Both the position numbers and the translations under genes were made by a program. Shown one piece after another: positions 10,540 to 21,869 of a stretch of 64,000 nucleotides of DNA; the first letter of the stretch is position 1; the number at the start of each line of letters is the position of its first letter. This DNA is from Channa striata (lineage: Eukaryota > Chordata > Actinopteri > Anabantiformes > Channidae), in contig CM065185.1 of assembly GCA_033026295.1 (NCBI GenBank), positions 248,001 through 312,000 on the forward strand. Reading direction: 5' to 3'. Under the pieces are notes generated by a model that was given only the letters and a program-made list of their open reading frames with translations, had not been told where the DNA came from and made no database searches.

Positions 10540-13230
10540 AGCTACACCTAAATTTGCATCCATAACATTTAAACTATTCTAAACTGCACATTCCTTCAAC
10601 ACAAATAATGAAACAATAAATTAAAGATACAACAGGAGCATCCTTTTCTAGACAGTTTCAAAGCCATTCACACTTTAGCCCTTTTAATACAGAGATCCCA
10701 CTATCATTGGCTGTTAAGCTTGCTATTCTTGAAGACATTTTAACCTGTTTACACAGAACTAAAAAATACCAGCTAACAGCTAGCCCAGTACTAATTTTAT
10801 GCAGCTCCTGGTATCAGAGACACAAAGCTTAGCGATCAATCAAACTTACTTTATAATACACATGCTAGAAATACATTACACATCACTTTTAAATAATAAT
10901 AAATTAGCTTTTGGTAGATTTTTGCATTTAGGAAATGATTAGGACTCAAAGCTGTCGAGTACAACATGACAAATGATTATAATAGTTGATTCAGTTTTCT
11001 GGTCTTAAGAGAAAATTTTGGGATAATTATGCATATGAAATAGGCCGTTGGTTGTTATGAGTTTTTCTGCTTTAAATGACTGACAAGGGGCAAGTGGGGA
11101 GAACTATATGGGCTCTGTTGTTTTTCCCTTAGCTTTGTAGGATCAAATGTTAGTATGTCAATTGGGTGCTTATCATGGTGATGAAGACTGATTTGTATAC
11201 TGCTTATTTGTGTTTTGATTACTTTCCTTTATTCTCCTGCTTTTATCCATTTATTTTAGTTTAAACATGTAATTTGTTATATGATCTGAAATCCCTCCAA
11301 AATTCAAAGTACAACACAACTATTAGTTCGTACTTTTGACTTTTTGACTCCCTCTTAAACCACAAGTAAAATCCCCTTAGTGAAGATCTTATCTCTCTGC
11401 TGCAGCTCAGAAAAACACAAAAGACTGAAATAACAAAAAATAAAATAAAAAATATGCATTTAATTTGCATAAATAGCACTTACATTTCTATTAAGATGAG
11501 CTTAAAAGATCCCAAAATTTCAGTATTTTTAAGCATCATTAATATAATTGTTAACATATTTCACTACAAATTTGCTTGACTGTGAATAATGTCATAAATA
11601 CTGTTTGTTCTCCAATATATGAGCATGATTTTCCCAGGAAAAAACAGTCCAGTACCTGACTTACAATCTTTTAAGACTTAAAACCATGATGATGAATTCC
11701 ATTGGATTAGTACTAATAAAATACCTTTTGTCCTGTGTTAGCAATATGAGCCAATCATACGCAATATCAGCACAAAAAAGAGTGCAAGAGCAATAGCAAT
11801 TACAGTGGTATCCACATAACACAGTAAGGGGCACCAACAACACCAAAAATTGCTAGGGCAATAACACTGCCATTGAATGAAAAATATTAAAATACTTTAC
11901 AGACAAACCAATATTAGAATCACTAGAGACTGAATGATACAAAAGTAGGAAGGTGTCTATATAGGAACAGATGTGCTATAACCAAGCATCTACCTGATAG
12001 AGTGAATGATGACCAAGGGTTACAGCTCCATACGAAGATTAGAGACACTGACACATTTCCTTCTTGACTGTTCTTTTTTGTGTACTAAAAACATGAAATT
12101 AGATTTCTAGATTAGGTTTCTCCATGCTGATCTAATATAATTGGCCATCTGAGCATATCTGATAGATACAGCTTGAGAAAATGAAGATATGCTAAGAAAC
12201 AGAATAGAGGGTGAGACAGTGTCTTTGCTTAGTATGTTGAACTTTAAATGGTTTGTAACCCCCCCACCAAGCTAGCTGGGGCTGTACATTTCAATGCGTT
12301 ACCAGAGTGAGCAGGCACTTTAGCCTGTTTTACATATGAAAATTGGACATGCATTTCAAACACGTAACAATCAGCAGGAGACAGAGTGAGTAACTTCCCC
12401 ACGTTTGAAAATACGCTCGATTTCAGTACACAATCCACTCCCTCCCACCTCCCACAGGAGGCACAACATGAGGGAAAACCTAGGCTGTAGCAAACAATGT
12501 CTTGTTTACAGCACATCAGATCCATGCTATATTTCCATATATCCAACTAATAGAAAAAGTTCAATCAAATAAATGTCATCGACACCCCCATTCCCTTGCA
12601 TTTAATCCTCCAGGTTTGCTGTTTGCACAAGCTCACGCATATAGTACAGAAGTACGTCTCACTTTGACATTTGTGCTCACACATGCACCCCCTCCAGACA
12701 AAGTCAGGAGAAATTTTTAATTCTAGTGCATCTGTAAAAGAGGCTTATGAGGAGATTTGGCAAAAATATATTTTAGACACAAAGATGACTAATGCAAATA
12801 ATATATATTTTATGAAACATGCTTAAATTTGATACTATTTGAATACTTGAATTTTTAAATTTAAAGTTACAATATATAACTTTAGAGATTTTTATTCTAA
12901 ATCAATCAACTCAGTTCTTCATCTCCCTGCTCTGCTATGTTCTTTTAAACTTAGGCATTAGTATGATAGTATTGCACAAAATAAGATCTACAAAATGAAT
13001 CTGGCAAGCAAAAATAACTGATCTTTTAAAGCACCCCTCCACCTTAAAAATGTTTTATTAATTTAAATAGTATATTACTTCTGGATAATATTTCCAAGTA
13101 AGTCACATTCTATAGCTTTAAGTAACAGTTCTGGTGCAGAGATTAGAATTTTGCAACAAAAGCCACTTTTTGCTCAAGCGACTCACTAAGACATTATACA
13201 ATAAAAAGTAAAATAGTGTCTTATTGTGTT
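10540..13230. other. map4 intron, nothing recognised
   Basis: AT-rich intron with only short incidental ORFs (for example 12244-12546 minus). No exon borders, RNA gene or transposon domain could be supported. Confidence 0.4.
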
Positions 13231-13234
13231 TTAA

Positions 13235-13500
13235 ACTGTCATCATCATGGGGGACTGTGGAGCAGGAGGTTGCACAGTCATCCACAAATCCTAAAGTTGT
13301 TGGTTCAATCCCTAGCTCCTCCAGTAACGTATCCCAGAGGAAAACACTGAATCCCCCGACTAGTTGATCCCAGTGAATGTTGGCCAGCTACAGAGCTAGC
13401 TCCTTCATCAGTGTGTGAGTTTGAAAAGGAAAATAAGAAGCAGTGTTAAGTAACAATAGGCAGAAGAGTGCTATATAAGTGCAGACCATTTAACATTAAT
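13235..13500 (-). repeat. Short dispersed repeat, copy 3 (inverted)
   Basis: Matches the same family as the repeat at 5033 but on the minus strand. It holds ggttcaatccctagctcc near 13302 (complement of the ggggattgaacc end) and tgctatataagtgcagacca near 13470 (complement of the TATATAGC head). Diverged in the middle. Confidence 0.5.
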
Positions 13501-13592
13501 CCAGGTGTGATGTCTTGACTAGTTTCATTAAACTGGAGTCTTTTCTACTCAATAGCAGTCTCTACTACCAGTTCTGCATTAATAACAAATGT

Positions 13593-13613
13593 CAAATGTA
13601 TGTATGTATGTAT
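13593..13613 (+). repeat. TATG microsatellite
   Basis: Five TATG/GTAT units directly beside the donor of the repeat 1 exon (13620). Confidence 0.75.
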
Positions 13614-13620
13614 GCCCTAC

Positions 13621-13877
13621 CTTTCCTCCCCCAGGCTGGTACTTGATGTTGTCAGTAGATCCAATCTTGGAGCGGACATTCTTTAGGTCTGGTGTTGGCG
13701 CATTAATAGGCCGGGGCGTTCGAGGAGCACGGGGCACTGCAGGCTTCTTGTCTAGTGGGGTCTGCTTGGGCACAGGGGGTTTGGTGATGACCCGGCGTCG
13801 GTGACTGGTGGCAGCTTCACCATTACTGGAGGCAGCCGGAGTAGCAGGGGCGGTGGTGGAGACCAGGCGAGTAAGAG
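13621..13877 (-). CDS. map4: map4 proline-rich region and tubulin-binding repeat 1
   Basis: A 257-nt exon with acceptor ttttttctgtag (13878-13889) and donor GGAAAG|GTAGGG at 13621/13620. The first part is Ala/Pro/Arg-rich (RRRVITKPPVP, PRAPRTPRPINAP). The last part is repeat 1 of the MAP2/MAP4/tau domain: LKNVRSKIGS, then TDNIKYQ, then PGGGK. The diagnostic PGGG turn and the KIGS motif are intact. KIGS serines are known targets of MARK-type kinases, which detach these proteins from microtubules. The LKNVRSKIGS box is the strongest family signature in the window. Confidence 0.95.
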
Positions 13878-13971
13878 CTACAGAAAAAAGAGAACAAATT
13901 TAATTGAATCAAAATGTAATTTTAAAACTATATATATTGGTCACAAAAATATTTTGTTATTTCTTTGCTAC

Positions 13972-14031
13972 CTGTAGTCTTGGGTTTTTTGGTTTCTCCT
14001 GTGTTTCTCTCAGCTTTTTCATTCTTGTTAG
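13972..14031 (-). CDS. map4: map4 60-nt cassette-type exon
   Basis: A 60-nt exon with acceptor gttttctacacag (14032-14044) and donor ACAG|GTAGCA at 13972/13971. It runs in phase 1 at both ends, so inclusion or skipping keeps the frame. It encodes about 20 residues, NKNEKAERNTGETKKPKTT after a split Ala codon, and is very hydrophilic and basic. Its size and symmetrical phase make it a good candidate for alternative splicing, but the sequence alone cannot show that. Confidence 0.78.
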
Positions 14032-14184
14032 CTGTGTAGAAAACAGCACACAAGCTTTACATGACAAATTCAAAACTGTATAGGCCAAGCATATAACTGC
14101 TTTTAACAAGGCGTTTGTGTACATGTCACAGCTAATTCACATATTCAGCATTCATTTTGAACGTCGGTTGCTCATCCCTTCATG

Positions 14185-14390
14185 CAAACGGTAAACCACC
14201 ATATATATTGCACTTTTATCCAAAGCACTTAACAGTGTTGCTTCTCATTCACCCATTCACACAAACACTCACACACTCACACTGCCATGCAAGGAGTTTA
14301 CCTGACACACCGGGAGCAACTTGTGGCAGAACCACTGACCCTGTGGTCTGTGGATGACTGCCTAACCAACAAAGCTACAGCCACCCCATC
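14185..14390 (+). repeat. Short dispersed repeat, copy 4
   Basis: Contains the family core: cacccattcacacaaacact, actgccatgcaagg, cgggagcaacttg and a ccctgtggtctgtgga end segment shared with the copy at 18905. Confidence 0.6.
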
Positions 14391-15027
14391 AAGTACAGTC
14401 ACAGCTTATATTTATGTTGTGCAAACAGAAGATCATAAGGAGATAAGATACCACTTTCAGTCAGGGATCATCATGTTGATATAGCCATGGTGGATGTAAT
14501 GCTGCATCATGTGGCAAGCAGATTAAAGTCAGATGAAATCTGACTAAACTACTGCAACCGGTGCTCAGTATTCTAAGGCAACTAAAATTAAATATGCACC
14601 TTGCAGTTTATAACACCCATGACTGTAAACTGGGTGAATGAATAACATTCTCTAAGGGTATCGGTCTGAATGTACAAAAAGCAGAATGCCTCTTTGACTA
14701 ACAAGGCTTATAGACTGAGTCACATCTTCCTCACGCAGAGGGGTGAGATACTGTTTGTGATGTGTGGATAAAAATATCAGTCTAGTGTCTTTAAAAGCCA
14801 TTTCTTGATTCTGATTAAAAGTAACATATGGTACCAATGTACATTCTGAGTCATTTTTCGAGCTATTGTAGAGAGTTCAGGCCATGATGTAGAGGTTATG
14901 TTGCACTGGCAACACTATGAACCAGCCAAAGCAGAATGGAGATACTGTCACAACAGTGTTCATGCAACTAGATATAGAGGGTGGGAAGACACAGGAAATA
15001 TAAAAGAAAATATATTACTATACATGT

Positions 15028-15080
15028 TTTGTGTGTGTGCATGCGTGCATGTGTGTGTGAGAGAGAGAGATAGAGAGTGA
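15028..15080 (+). repeat. TG and GA microsatellite
   Basis: A TG-rich run with GCATGCGTGCATG interruptions passes into a GA run. It ends about 10 nt from the donor of the exon at 15091. Confidence 0.75.
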
Positions 15081-15090
15081 GAACACATAC

Positions 15091-15193
15091 CAGGAGCTTT
15101 GCTTGCAGCAGTCACAGAGAAGCACTTCTTATCAGCAGCTGCGCGGGCTGTGGCCTTAAGTATAGGTGTTTGTTTCTCACCGTTTTCTGGAGT
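15091..15193 (-). CDS. map4: map4 basic Ala/Lys-rich exon
   Basis: A 103-nt exon with acceptor gatttctag (15194-15202) and donor CCTG|GTATGT at 15091/15090. It enters in phase 0 and leaves with one base of a Gly/Ala codon, which fits the next exon at 14031. It encodes TPENGEKQTPILK followed by an Ala/Lys-rich segment. One cysteine lies in DKKCFS. It belongs to the basic region before repeat 1. The adjacent exon at 14031-13972 enters and leaves in the same phase 1, so that one, but not this one, is a frame-neutral cassette. Confidence 0.8.
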
Positions 15194-15199
15194 CTAGAA

Positions 15200-16090
15200 A
15201 TCAAAACATAAAATAGATCAACTGTGAGTGTGTTTCTGTGAGAATGAGTGTATCTATGCATCAGCAGTAGGTTTGTGTTTGTGCAAAGAGAAGAAAGATG
15301 CTGAAGACAAGTGTTTACCAACAGGAGTGGTTGAAAGGAACGATATAAGAGCTTTAAAGTAAAAAACTAGCTAATATGTAAGTTTTATGGTAAAACAGAT
15401 TTTAACTACATAGTGTGTTGTACATATTTTTACATACTTAGGTATGATTTGTTAATATAACATATGAAGTCACTGGGTATAATGATGAACATTAACCAGC
15501 TGCTTTTGCTCTGATAGCTGTTCTCCAAAAAAATCACAGCAAATTTGCTTGATTAAATTACAAAATATTTGACACTGAAAGATAAAATTATTATTTAGTA
15601 TGCCTAGCAGATCTGGCATAATTTTTGTTTAATATAAAAATAGAGATACATGCTGGTATATCCTCTTATATCCATGAATGTCTTCAATAAACTGGGCAGA
15701 GCAGAAAACTTCAAGGGAACATGAGTCCAAATGTGAATTTGAATAGGGATGTTAGAGGTGTAACAGCCAGGTCATAATTTGGTTTGCTGCACAAAACAGG
15801 ACCTAAAGTTCCAATTACCTACCTTCTTCTCTCTCTCTGTAAAAATGTTGTACTATATATAGTACCTATATTTAATATAAAACCTACCAAATTAGGTTTT
15901 ATATTCTTCATCCAGTTTTTAAATTAGAAAAAAAAAACTGCAATTAGTGAGAAAATTCTATACACACTATTTTCTTATGGAGTTCAAAATACTGGAACAG
16001 TAAGGACAATTCAAAACATAATATTTGGTTGGAACTTAAGCTTAAGCGTTAAATCGTGGACATGAGACATTCAAGATGTCCTGGTAGAAA
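15200..16090. other. map4 intron, nothing recognised
   Basis: AT-rich intronic DNA between the exons at 16853 and 15193. No coding or transposon signal. Confidence 0.4.
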
Positions 16091-16094
16091 ACAA

Positions 16095-16210
16095 AATTAT
16101 TGTTTCACCCAATAATGGCAATTCACCAGGCCCTGAAGCAGCAAAGCATCACCACACCATTACACTACCACCACCATCTGACCATACAGTAGATGTATTA
16201 ATGTAGATGC
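16095..16210 (+). repeat. Degenerate dispersed-repeat fragment
   Basis: A segment with gcagcaaagcatcaccacac and cactaccaccaccatctgac resembles a dispersed repeat often seen in fish genomes. The family could not be named with confidence and no borders are clear. Confidence 0.3.
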
Positions 16211-16852
16211 ATTAGTTCACCGACTGTGCATATTCTAGAAAAGTTTTCCAGCTACTAATTTATATGTTGAACATGCAAAGGACCATTTCAATATTGCTGC
16301 AGTGAGCATGTGTAGAAGGTCTCAATGTCTGTTTTCTCACGAGAGAGGAGCTTGTTGCTATTCGTCTTGGCACAACTTTATGTGGAAAGTATGACTGAGG
16401 CTTTAAGTTCTTTTTATTTATTTCCAAATTGCAAAGTGTTGTCAATTTCCAAAATATAACTCTTAGTAGTTTTCTTCTGAGTCTCAGCGACTTATATAAG
16501 CTTTTTACAGTGTAAAGTATTTGAATCACCTTCTTCCTCATTTGTTCTGAAATTTCCTCTGATTGTACCAGCCTGTGCTGCTTGTTGAGACCTTTCACCC
16601 AACTACATATTGCTAAGAATGAACAGGCTTAACTGTCTATAGTGCAGCTGAAGCCAATTATCAATACTTAGGTAGATTTGAGGATTTATACTTTATCATA
16701 TTGGCCCAACTGGTGTATGCTAACTTTTTTGTTTCAATTCATAAAAGTACCATTCACTTATAAATTGAGTAAATGTTAGGATTGTGTTTACAAAAGATAG
16801 CAGCAAAAAAAATTTCATGCATCTGTACCTGTGTGTATTTTACTGAACTTAC

Positions 16853-17041
16853 CTTGGGAGAGCCAGTTGCCATTGGTGGCCGTTTGGCAGTGATGGGTGT
16901 GGTGGCGTTGGGTACAGGGCTTTTTTTATTAGTTGAGTTTGTGGTGGGGGAGGGGTGTTTTGCCAAAGTGACTTCACCATTGGTAGAGAGAGTGGATGGA
17001 CGGTTTCTGGTGGAATTTGGTTTGGCTGAACCCACATCAGG
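16853..17041 (-). CDS. map4: map4 basic Pro/Thr-rich exon
   Basis: This 189-nt exon is in phase 0 at both ends, with acceptor aatcaccag (17042-17050) and donor CCCAAG|GTAAGT at 16853/16852. It encodes 63 residues beginning PDVGSAKPNS and ending ATGSPK, rich in Pro, Thr, Asn, Lys and Ser, with repeated SP/TP sites (HPSPTT, KKSPVP). This is typical of the proline-rich region next to the repeats in MAP4, MAP2 and tau, where proline-directed phosphorylation weakens microtubule binding. Being a multiple of three, the exon could be skipped without a frameshift. Confidence 0.82.
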
Positions 17042-17051
17042 CTGGTGATTA

Positions 17052-18080
17052 TGGAGGCAAAATAATTCATAATAATAGTAAAGAAATATAAAAACCAGGG
17101 ATTAAAAAAAAAGGTGAACAGATTGAGGTACATATAGAGAAAAAACGAGATGAAATCATGGGTTGCAATGATTTTTGCTTCCACATGGTGTGGAAGCAGG
17201 GCCAGCAACAGTATGACATATCATAAAACAGATGATCATTTTTTTAATTAAAGTAGCAGCTTATAACTACTTTATAGTGGTTGGACAACTAAGTGGGCCT
17301 TGGATGTCTGAAGGTATCTGTAAAGTAAAGGCTGTCTGGACAGCCATTGCATTAACACCAGCCCTGTTAAATCTGAACAAAGACAATGCAGATATTAGGC
17401 CAGGTCAGTATCTGCTATTTGCGTGTGTGAGCTTGAATTTGTTACTTTAATTGATTAACAAGGGGTGGTTATTTGCATTAATAGTGGATTAACGCAATGT
17501 AATTGTAGTTTAATGCTGAACAGACCTGACTCTCTGAAGAAGTTGCCCAAAAAGCCAGCTGTGTCAGTCACTACCCAGCAGATTTATGAAGGCATATTCT
17601 GTCACCCACTGCTTGGCCCTATGATGACTCATAAACTATTTTTTTCATAAATAGTGGATTTATAATGGTAAAATCCACTCCACAGGAATACTTACACACC
17701 TTCTGATACATTTAACTATAAACAACACGTTTAAAGTTTCATTAACAGTAAGCTATAAACAAATCAGTCTTAGTAATACATTGAGCTGCAGGATAAACTA
17801 ATGTGATATGAAAATCCAGTCTGAGATACTGAACACATTCATACACAAATACTGCAAATCAGGAAAAACAAAGATTCTGCAATGGGCTTGATAGATTGGT
17901 GGTGCCAGAAACTTGTTGATGTAGGGAAGACTTGCAAGGTTAACTACTTTAGCTGGTAAAGCTAACAGAGAAAATGTATTATGAATGTATACAGATCACA
18001 GACTGAGAATGGAAATTTGTAAGCACCAAATATGTGTTGACAGCAGTTTGTTTGGCAATTCTATGTGCGTGTGTGACCCA
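17052..18080. other. map4 intron, nothing recognised
   Basis: Intron between the Lys/Glu-rich exon and the exon at 17041. Only short ORFs, with no family resemblance. Confidence 0.4.
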
Positions 18081-18081
18081 C

Positions 18082-18449
18082 CTTGCTCTTGCTGTCAGTG
18101 CTTGGCAGGGTCTTGTCGCTGTTGCCTGCTGGAGACTTGACCGTGCTTTTCATGCCCTTCTCATCCTTCTTCTCAGCCAGCTTATTATCCTCTTCCTTCT
18201 TCTCATTTTTGTTGCTCTTCTCTGGCTTGTCCACCTTCTCTATCTTCTCATTGGCCTTGTTATTTTTCTCTGCATTTATCTTCTCTGTTTTTTCATCATC
18301 CTTGAAAATCTTCTCAAACATTTGGTTCTCATCTTGGCTGTTGTCTTTCTTCTGCTGCCCCTCTTGTTCTTTCTTGTCAAAAGCATCAGGCTTCTCTGAC
18401 TTACTGGACATGTCTGTCTTGTCCTGCTTGTCCTTGTTTTCAGGTTTCA
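18082..18449 (-). CDS. map4: map4 Lys/Glu-rich exon
   Basis: A 368-nt exon with acceptor ctctggcag (18450-18458) and donor AAG|GTGGGT at 18082/18081. It opens with two bases that complete the Val codon begun in the exon ending at 26384, and it closes on a codon boundary. The roughly 122 residues are strongly charged, with many Lys, Glu, Asp, Asn and Ser residues (for example KPENKDKQDK and MFEKIFKDDEK). This resembles a highly charged linker or single-helix segment before the basic assembly-promoting region of MAP4. The complementary strand gives long Leu/Phe-rich ORFs, which are shadows of the Lys/Glu codons. There is no catalytic motif. Confidence 0.8.
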
Positions 18450-18834
18450 CTGCCAGAGGAAGAATATATTGGCAGTGTCATAGATTCACATGAAAATAGT
18501 CTAAGATTAAAATGAAAAATTCTAATGTACCATTAAAGGTATTACAAAACTGTATTTGAAGTTTGACTGTGTAAAATAAATAGTGCTTCAAAATTCTTTT
18601 TTTTTCTCAATTTTGAAGGCTGATTTTATCTAGGTTACACTGGACAGCTGTCCACCTGTCATCCTGCCATCCTCAATTCTCTCCACATATGTTCTTTGTA
18701 GCATTCAGAACATTCAGACACCCAACTTTTCTCCACTACTGTTTTGACTGTAAGCTTAATATCACTGTCATGCAAACAGGTAAACAATAGCAATATTTTA
18801 TTTGTTTCATTTGTATTTTGCTACATAGTCCTTC

Positions 18835-18905
18835 CCTCTCCTGTGACCCCTAAAGCATGATGCTGCCAACACCATTCTTCACAGGGGTGGTATTGGTCAA
18901 GAGTT
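18835..18905 (+). repeat. Degenerate dispersed-repeat fragment
   Basis: A stretch with aaagcatgatgctgccaaca and a ggtggtattgg end resembles a widespread fish DNA-repeat consensus. Too short and diverged to classify. Confidence 0.3.
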
Positions 18906-19135
18906 GAGTAAATGGTAAATGCACTTTAAAATGTAGCTTCTCATTTACATACACACACTCACTGATGTTGATAGCTGCCAAGCAAGGTGCTCACCTGACC
19001 CACCGTGAGCAACTTGGGGTTAAGTATCTCACCCAAGGACACACTGACATGTAGCAGGGAGGGACTGGAGATGGAACAACAGACCCTGTGGTCCGTGGAC
19101 TGCTTTACCAACTAAGCTACAGGTGCTCAGTAGTA
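18905..19135 (+). repeat. Short dispersed repeat, copy 5
   Basis: Contains agctgccaagcaaggtgctc, gtgagcaacttggggtt, gacacactgacatg and the ccctgtggtccgtgga end, matching the copies at 1155 and 14185. Confidence 0.6.
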
Positions 19136-19274
19136 CAAGGTGGTTGGCAAACATAGTACTTACGGTTTCATTTTGTGCCATTACACCAAAAAATATTTTT
19201 TCTCAATCTCTGAGTCCTTTAAATGCTATTTGACAGTCTTTAAAGCATAGAGGCTGCATGTCAATATGCTGCAC

Positions 19275-19365
19275 AGATATTCATCCATCCATTATCACTT
19301 TAAGGTTATCAGGGGGCTGGAGCCTGTCTCAACTGTCATTGGGCAAAAGGCAGGGCTTTAATCTG
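19275..19365 (+). repeat. Dispersed repeat fragment, CATCCATTATC type
   Basis: Contains catccatccattatc, gggggctggagcctgtctca and gtcattgggcaaaaggcagg, the recognisable core of a repeat that is abundant in teleosts. The fragment is truncated. Confidence 0.5.
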
Positions 19366-19369
19366 AGAG

Positions 19370-19964
19370 TTTAATCTGCACAGATATTAAAACAGGAAAA
19401 TTTGTCTGTTGTTAGTGAACTATATAATGGAAGTGATTAAGCTGACTAAGCTTAACACAATCTCATCACTTTATACAGCTGATTTATAAAGCTCTATAGT
19501 GGGTGTTGCTTCTTTCATGAATTTAAATGTTGCTGTTTCAAAGATGGCATGCAGTGTATTCTTATTATTTTAGTGTTTGACAGAGAATATATGCATCAGA
19601 ATGACCTACTTAACAACACAACAATAAAGGAATAAGAAAAAATTATGAGAAAATAGGTGAGATTGATTGAGATAAATTACACAGTATTTACAACAACTGA
19701 TTCTGATACCATTCCGGAATAGTTATTAAAACAGTAGCTATATGACTAATATGACACTGAGGAAAGTAAAATATTCCTGTCCTCTAGAGAAACACACATT
19801 TCAAAACAAAACATGGTCCAACACTCACTGTATCAAAACAGAAATCAGATTTTCTTTGCCCAAGCATAAAAGACTACAGTGAAATGTAACATTGTATAAA
19901 GGGAATATTAAGAGTGATTACATTTTAATGCTTATTCTTAGTTGTAAGGTCGAATGATTTTCAT
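19370..19964. other. map4 intron, nothing recognised
   Basis: AT-rich DNA with no supported feature. Confidence 0.4.
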
Positions 19965-20310
19965 AGTTGTTGTGCAGAATGTTGAGACATAGCATCCTTT
20001 ATCCCATATACATGTTTTTGTCTGAGAAGTGTCGGCATAACCGTCCCAAGGTTGTCTGCTATCTTCAGTAAACTGTAGCCACCTGGAGACATGTAGGAGT
20101 GTTGGGAGCCTGATGGTGGGAATGTTCTTCCCAGCAGCAGAGGGGTATAAAACATTTGTGTGATGTATCAGTTTTTAGAACGGCACTAGACAGAGCACAA
20201 AACTCTGTCTGTGAACTTCTCTCTTGCAAGATAATAAAACCCTTAAAAGACATCCTGGATGCAAGCTTCTTTACTGATTACACCCAAGGTGTCTGGACCA
20301 GTAGTAGTCA
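19965..20310 (+). mobile_element. Possible solo LTR
   Basis: A less AT-rich island holds a TATA box (gggtataaaac, about 20136) with sequence typical of an R region about 30 nt downstream. An AATAAA polyadenylation signal follows at about 20232. The order promoter, short R, polyA signal in roughly 350 bp is typical of a retroviral or retrotransposon LTR. No internal coding sequence flanks it and no clear target duplication could be fixed. It could be another promoter-like repeat. Confidence 0.3.
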
Positions 20311-21868
20311 ATATATTTTTTTTTCCATGAAACATTGTGCAATACTACTGTAAGTCAAACATTGTTGAAAACATTGTACATTTTTTTTAATTGTATCCAA
20401 ATCAATGCAACTTCCTCCCTTAAAGAACATCATCATTTTTTCCACAAATTATTCTGTTGTGTTAAACTTGGCACCTACACTGCAACCTAATGAAAATTTG
20501 TAAATTTTTAGTGCACATGCACATCTGCCTCCCTGTATCACTTCACCAGTAATATGACTCACCCAGTATAAACTGCTGGCTGACAACACAGAATTAACCG
20601 GATACCTAACTACAATTGGCTGGCAACAGCTGTGCATGTGCTAGTGTGTATGTGTCTGTTTTATGTGTGTGTGCATTTGTGACAGAGACAGAAACCGAGG
20701 GGCAGAGCTCATATGACTAGCATACACAGACGTGAATCTGGTACAAGGATATTTTAGTCCAGTCGGACTTCTAAACACACACACACAAGTTCTCCCTTTC
20801 TCTCATGTTTAAGTATTGATCTCTACATCATCTACTTGTTGGCACAATACGGACAATCAATAAAGAGAATGATAAACAGTAATAATACATACACTACACT
20901 CAAACTGACTTTATGTACCATGACATTTCTATGAGTGTGTGAAACATACTGTATGTTTAATTTTTGTGAAACACTCAAAATTATTTTTACTTATCCTTTT
21001 ATTAACAAGTGCTCCTGGTCTGTAATGTAATTTGCACAAAACGTGTAAATACATTACATTACATACACTATACACTGTTGGAGGCATACAACAATTGCAC
21101 TCTATTTCAATTTCTTTCCTTAGCTTGAGAAATATTTGGTTTAATAAAGAAAAACAGTAAAATTGTTTTCGGTTTTTAAACCTTTATTCCTGCTGCATCT
21201 ACACATTCACATGATGCTAACAGGCTACAGGCTCAACATGATTCTTATCACACAAACTTATAAAGCAAAGACAAGCTCTGGTACTATTAAATAAAGACTG
21301 TAGCTAGTTCAGCTCATCTGCTGGTTGTCAGTTATCACTTTTTGAGCCTCCTGTCAACTCAAACTTCAAGACACACACTGCTCCTCACCTCACAGCTTCT
21401 TTGTGCATATGTCTGTACTTTTATGTAGCTGTGATCTATTTATGGGCTAAACAAAAGTTGCAGGCACATTTTCAATGTTGACTGAACAACATATAACATT
21501 GCTTGGTGAATGGATAAATCACTAGATAGAGAGAGAAACATTCCTTATATACTCTATAAAAACTAACATATTTCCAGATAAAATAATGGATTGATAAAAT
21601 AAAATGTAAAATAAAGCACATTTATAGATGTTTCCTGTTTCATTCATTTGTTATGTGGAAACATATAAATGATGCATTTAATGAATCAACATTCATTTGA
21701 TTTCTAAGCCCTTAACTAGACCTCCTATAATCCTCTATCAGGTGCCTTCACATGCTTTCCCTTTGTATTTTCTGTTATATTACCATTTCTCTCAGTTTAT
21801 AAAAAGGTTGTTGAATTTGTGCCACAATAAATGAAATACTAATTTTAAAGATCCCAATGAAATACTAA
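20311..21868. other. map4 intron, nothing recognised
   Basis: AT-rich intron. A short interrupted CA tract occurs near 20776. No exon or transposon domain was recognised. Confidence 0.4.
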
Positions 21869-21869
21869 T

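Noticed and set aside
18034..18493. Plus-strand Leu/Phe-rich ORFs of 121 and 136 codons
   Set aside because: They are the antisense of the Lys/Glu-rich map4 exon; Lys and Glu codons read as Leu, Phe and Ser on the other strand.
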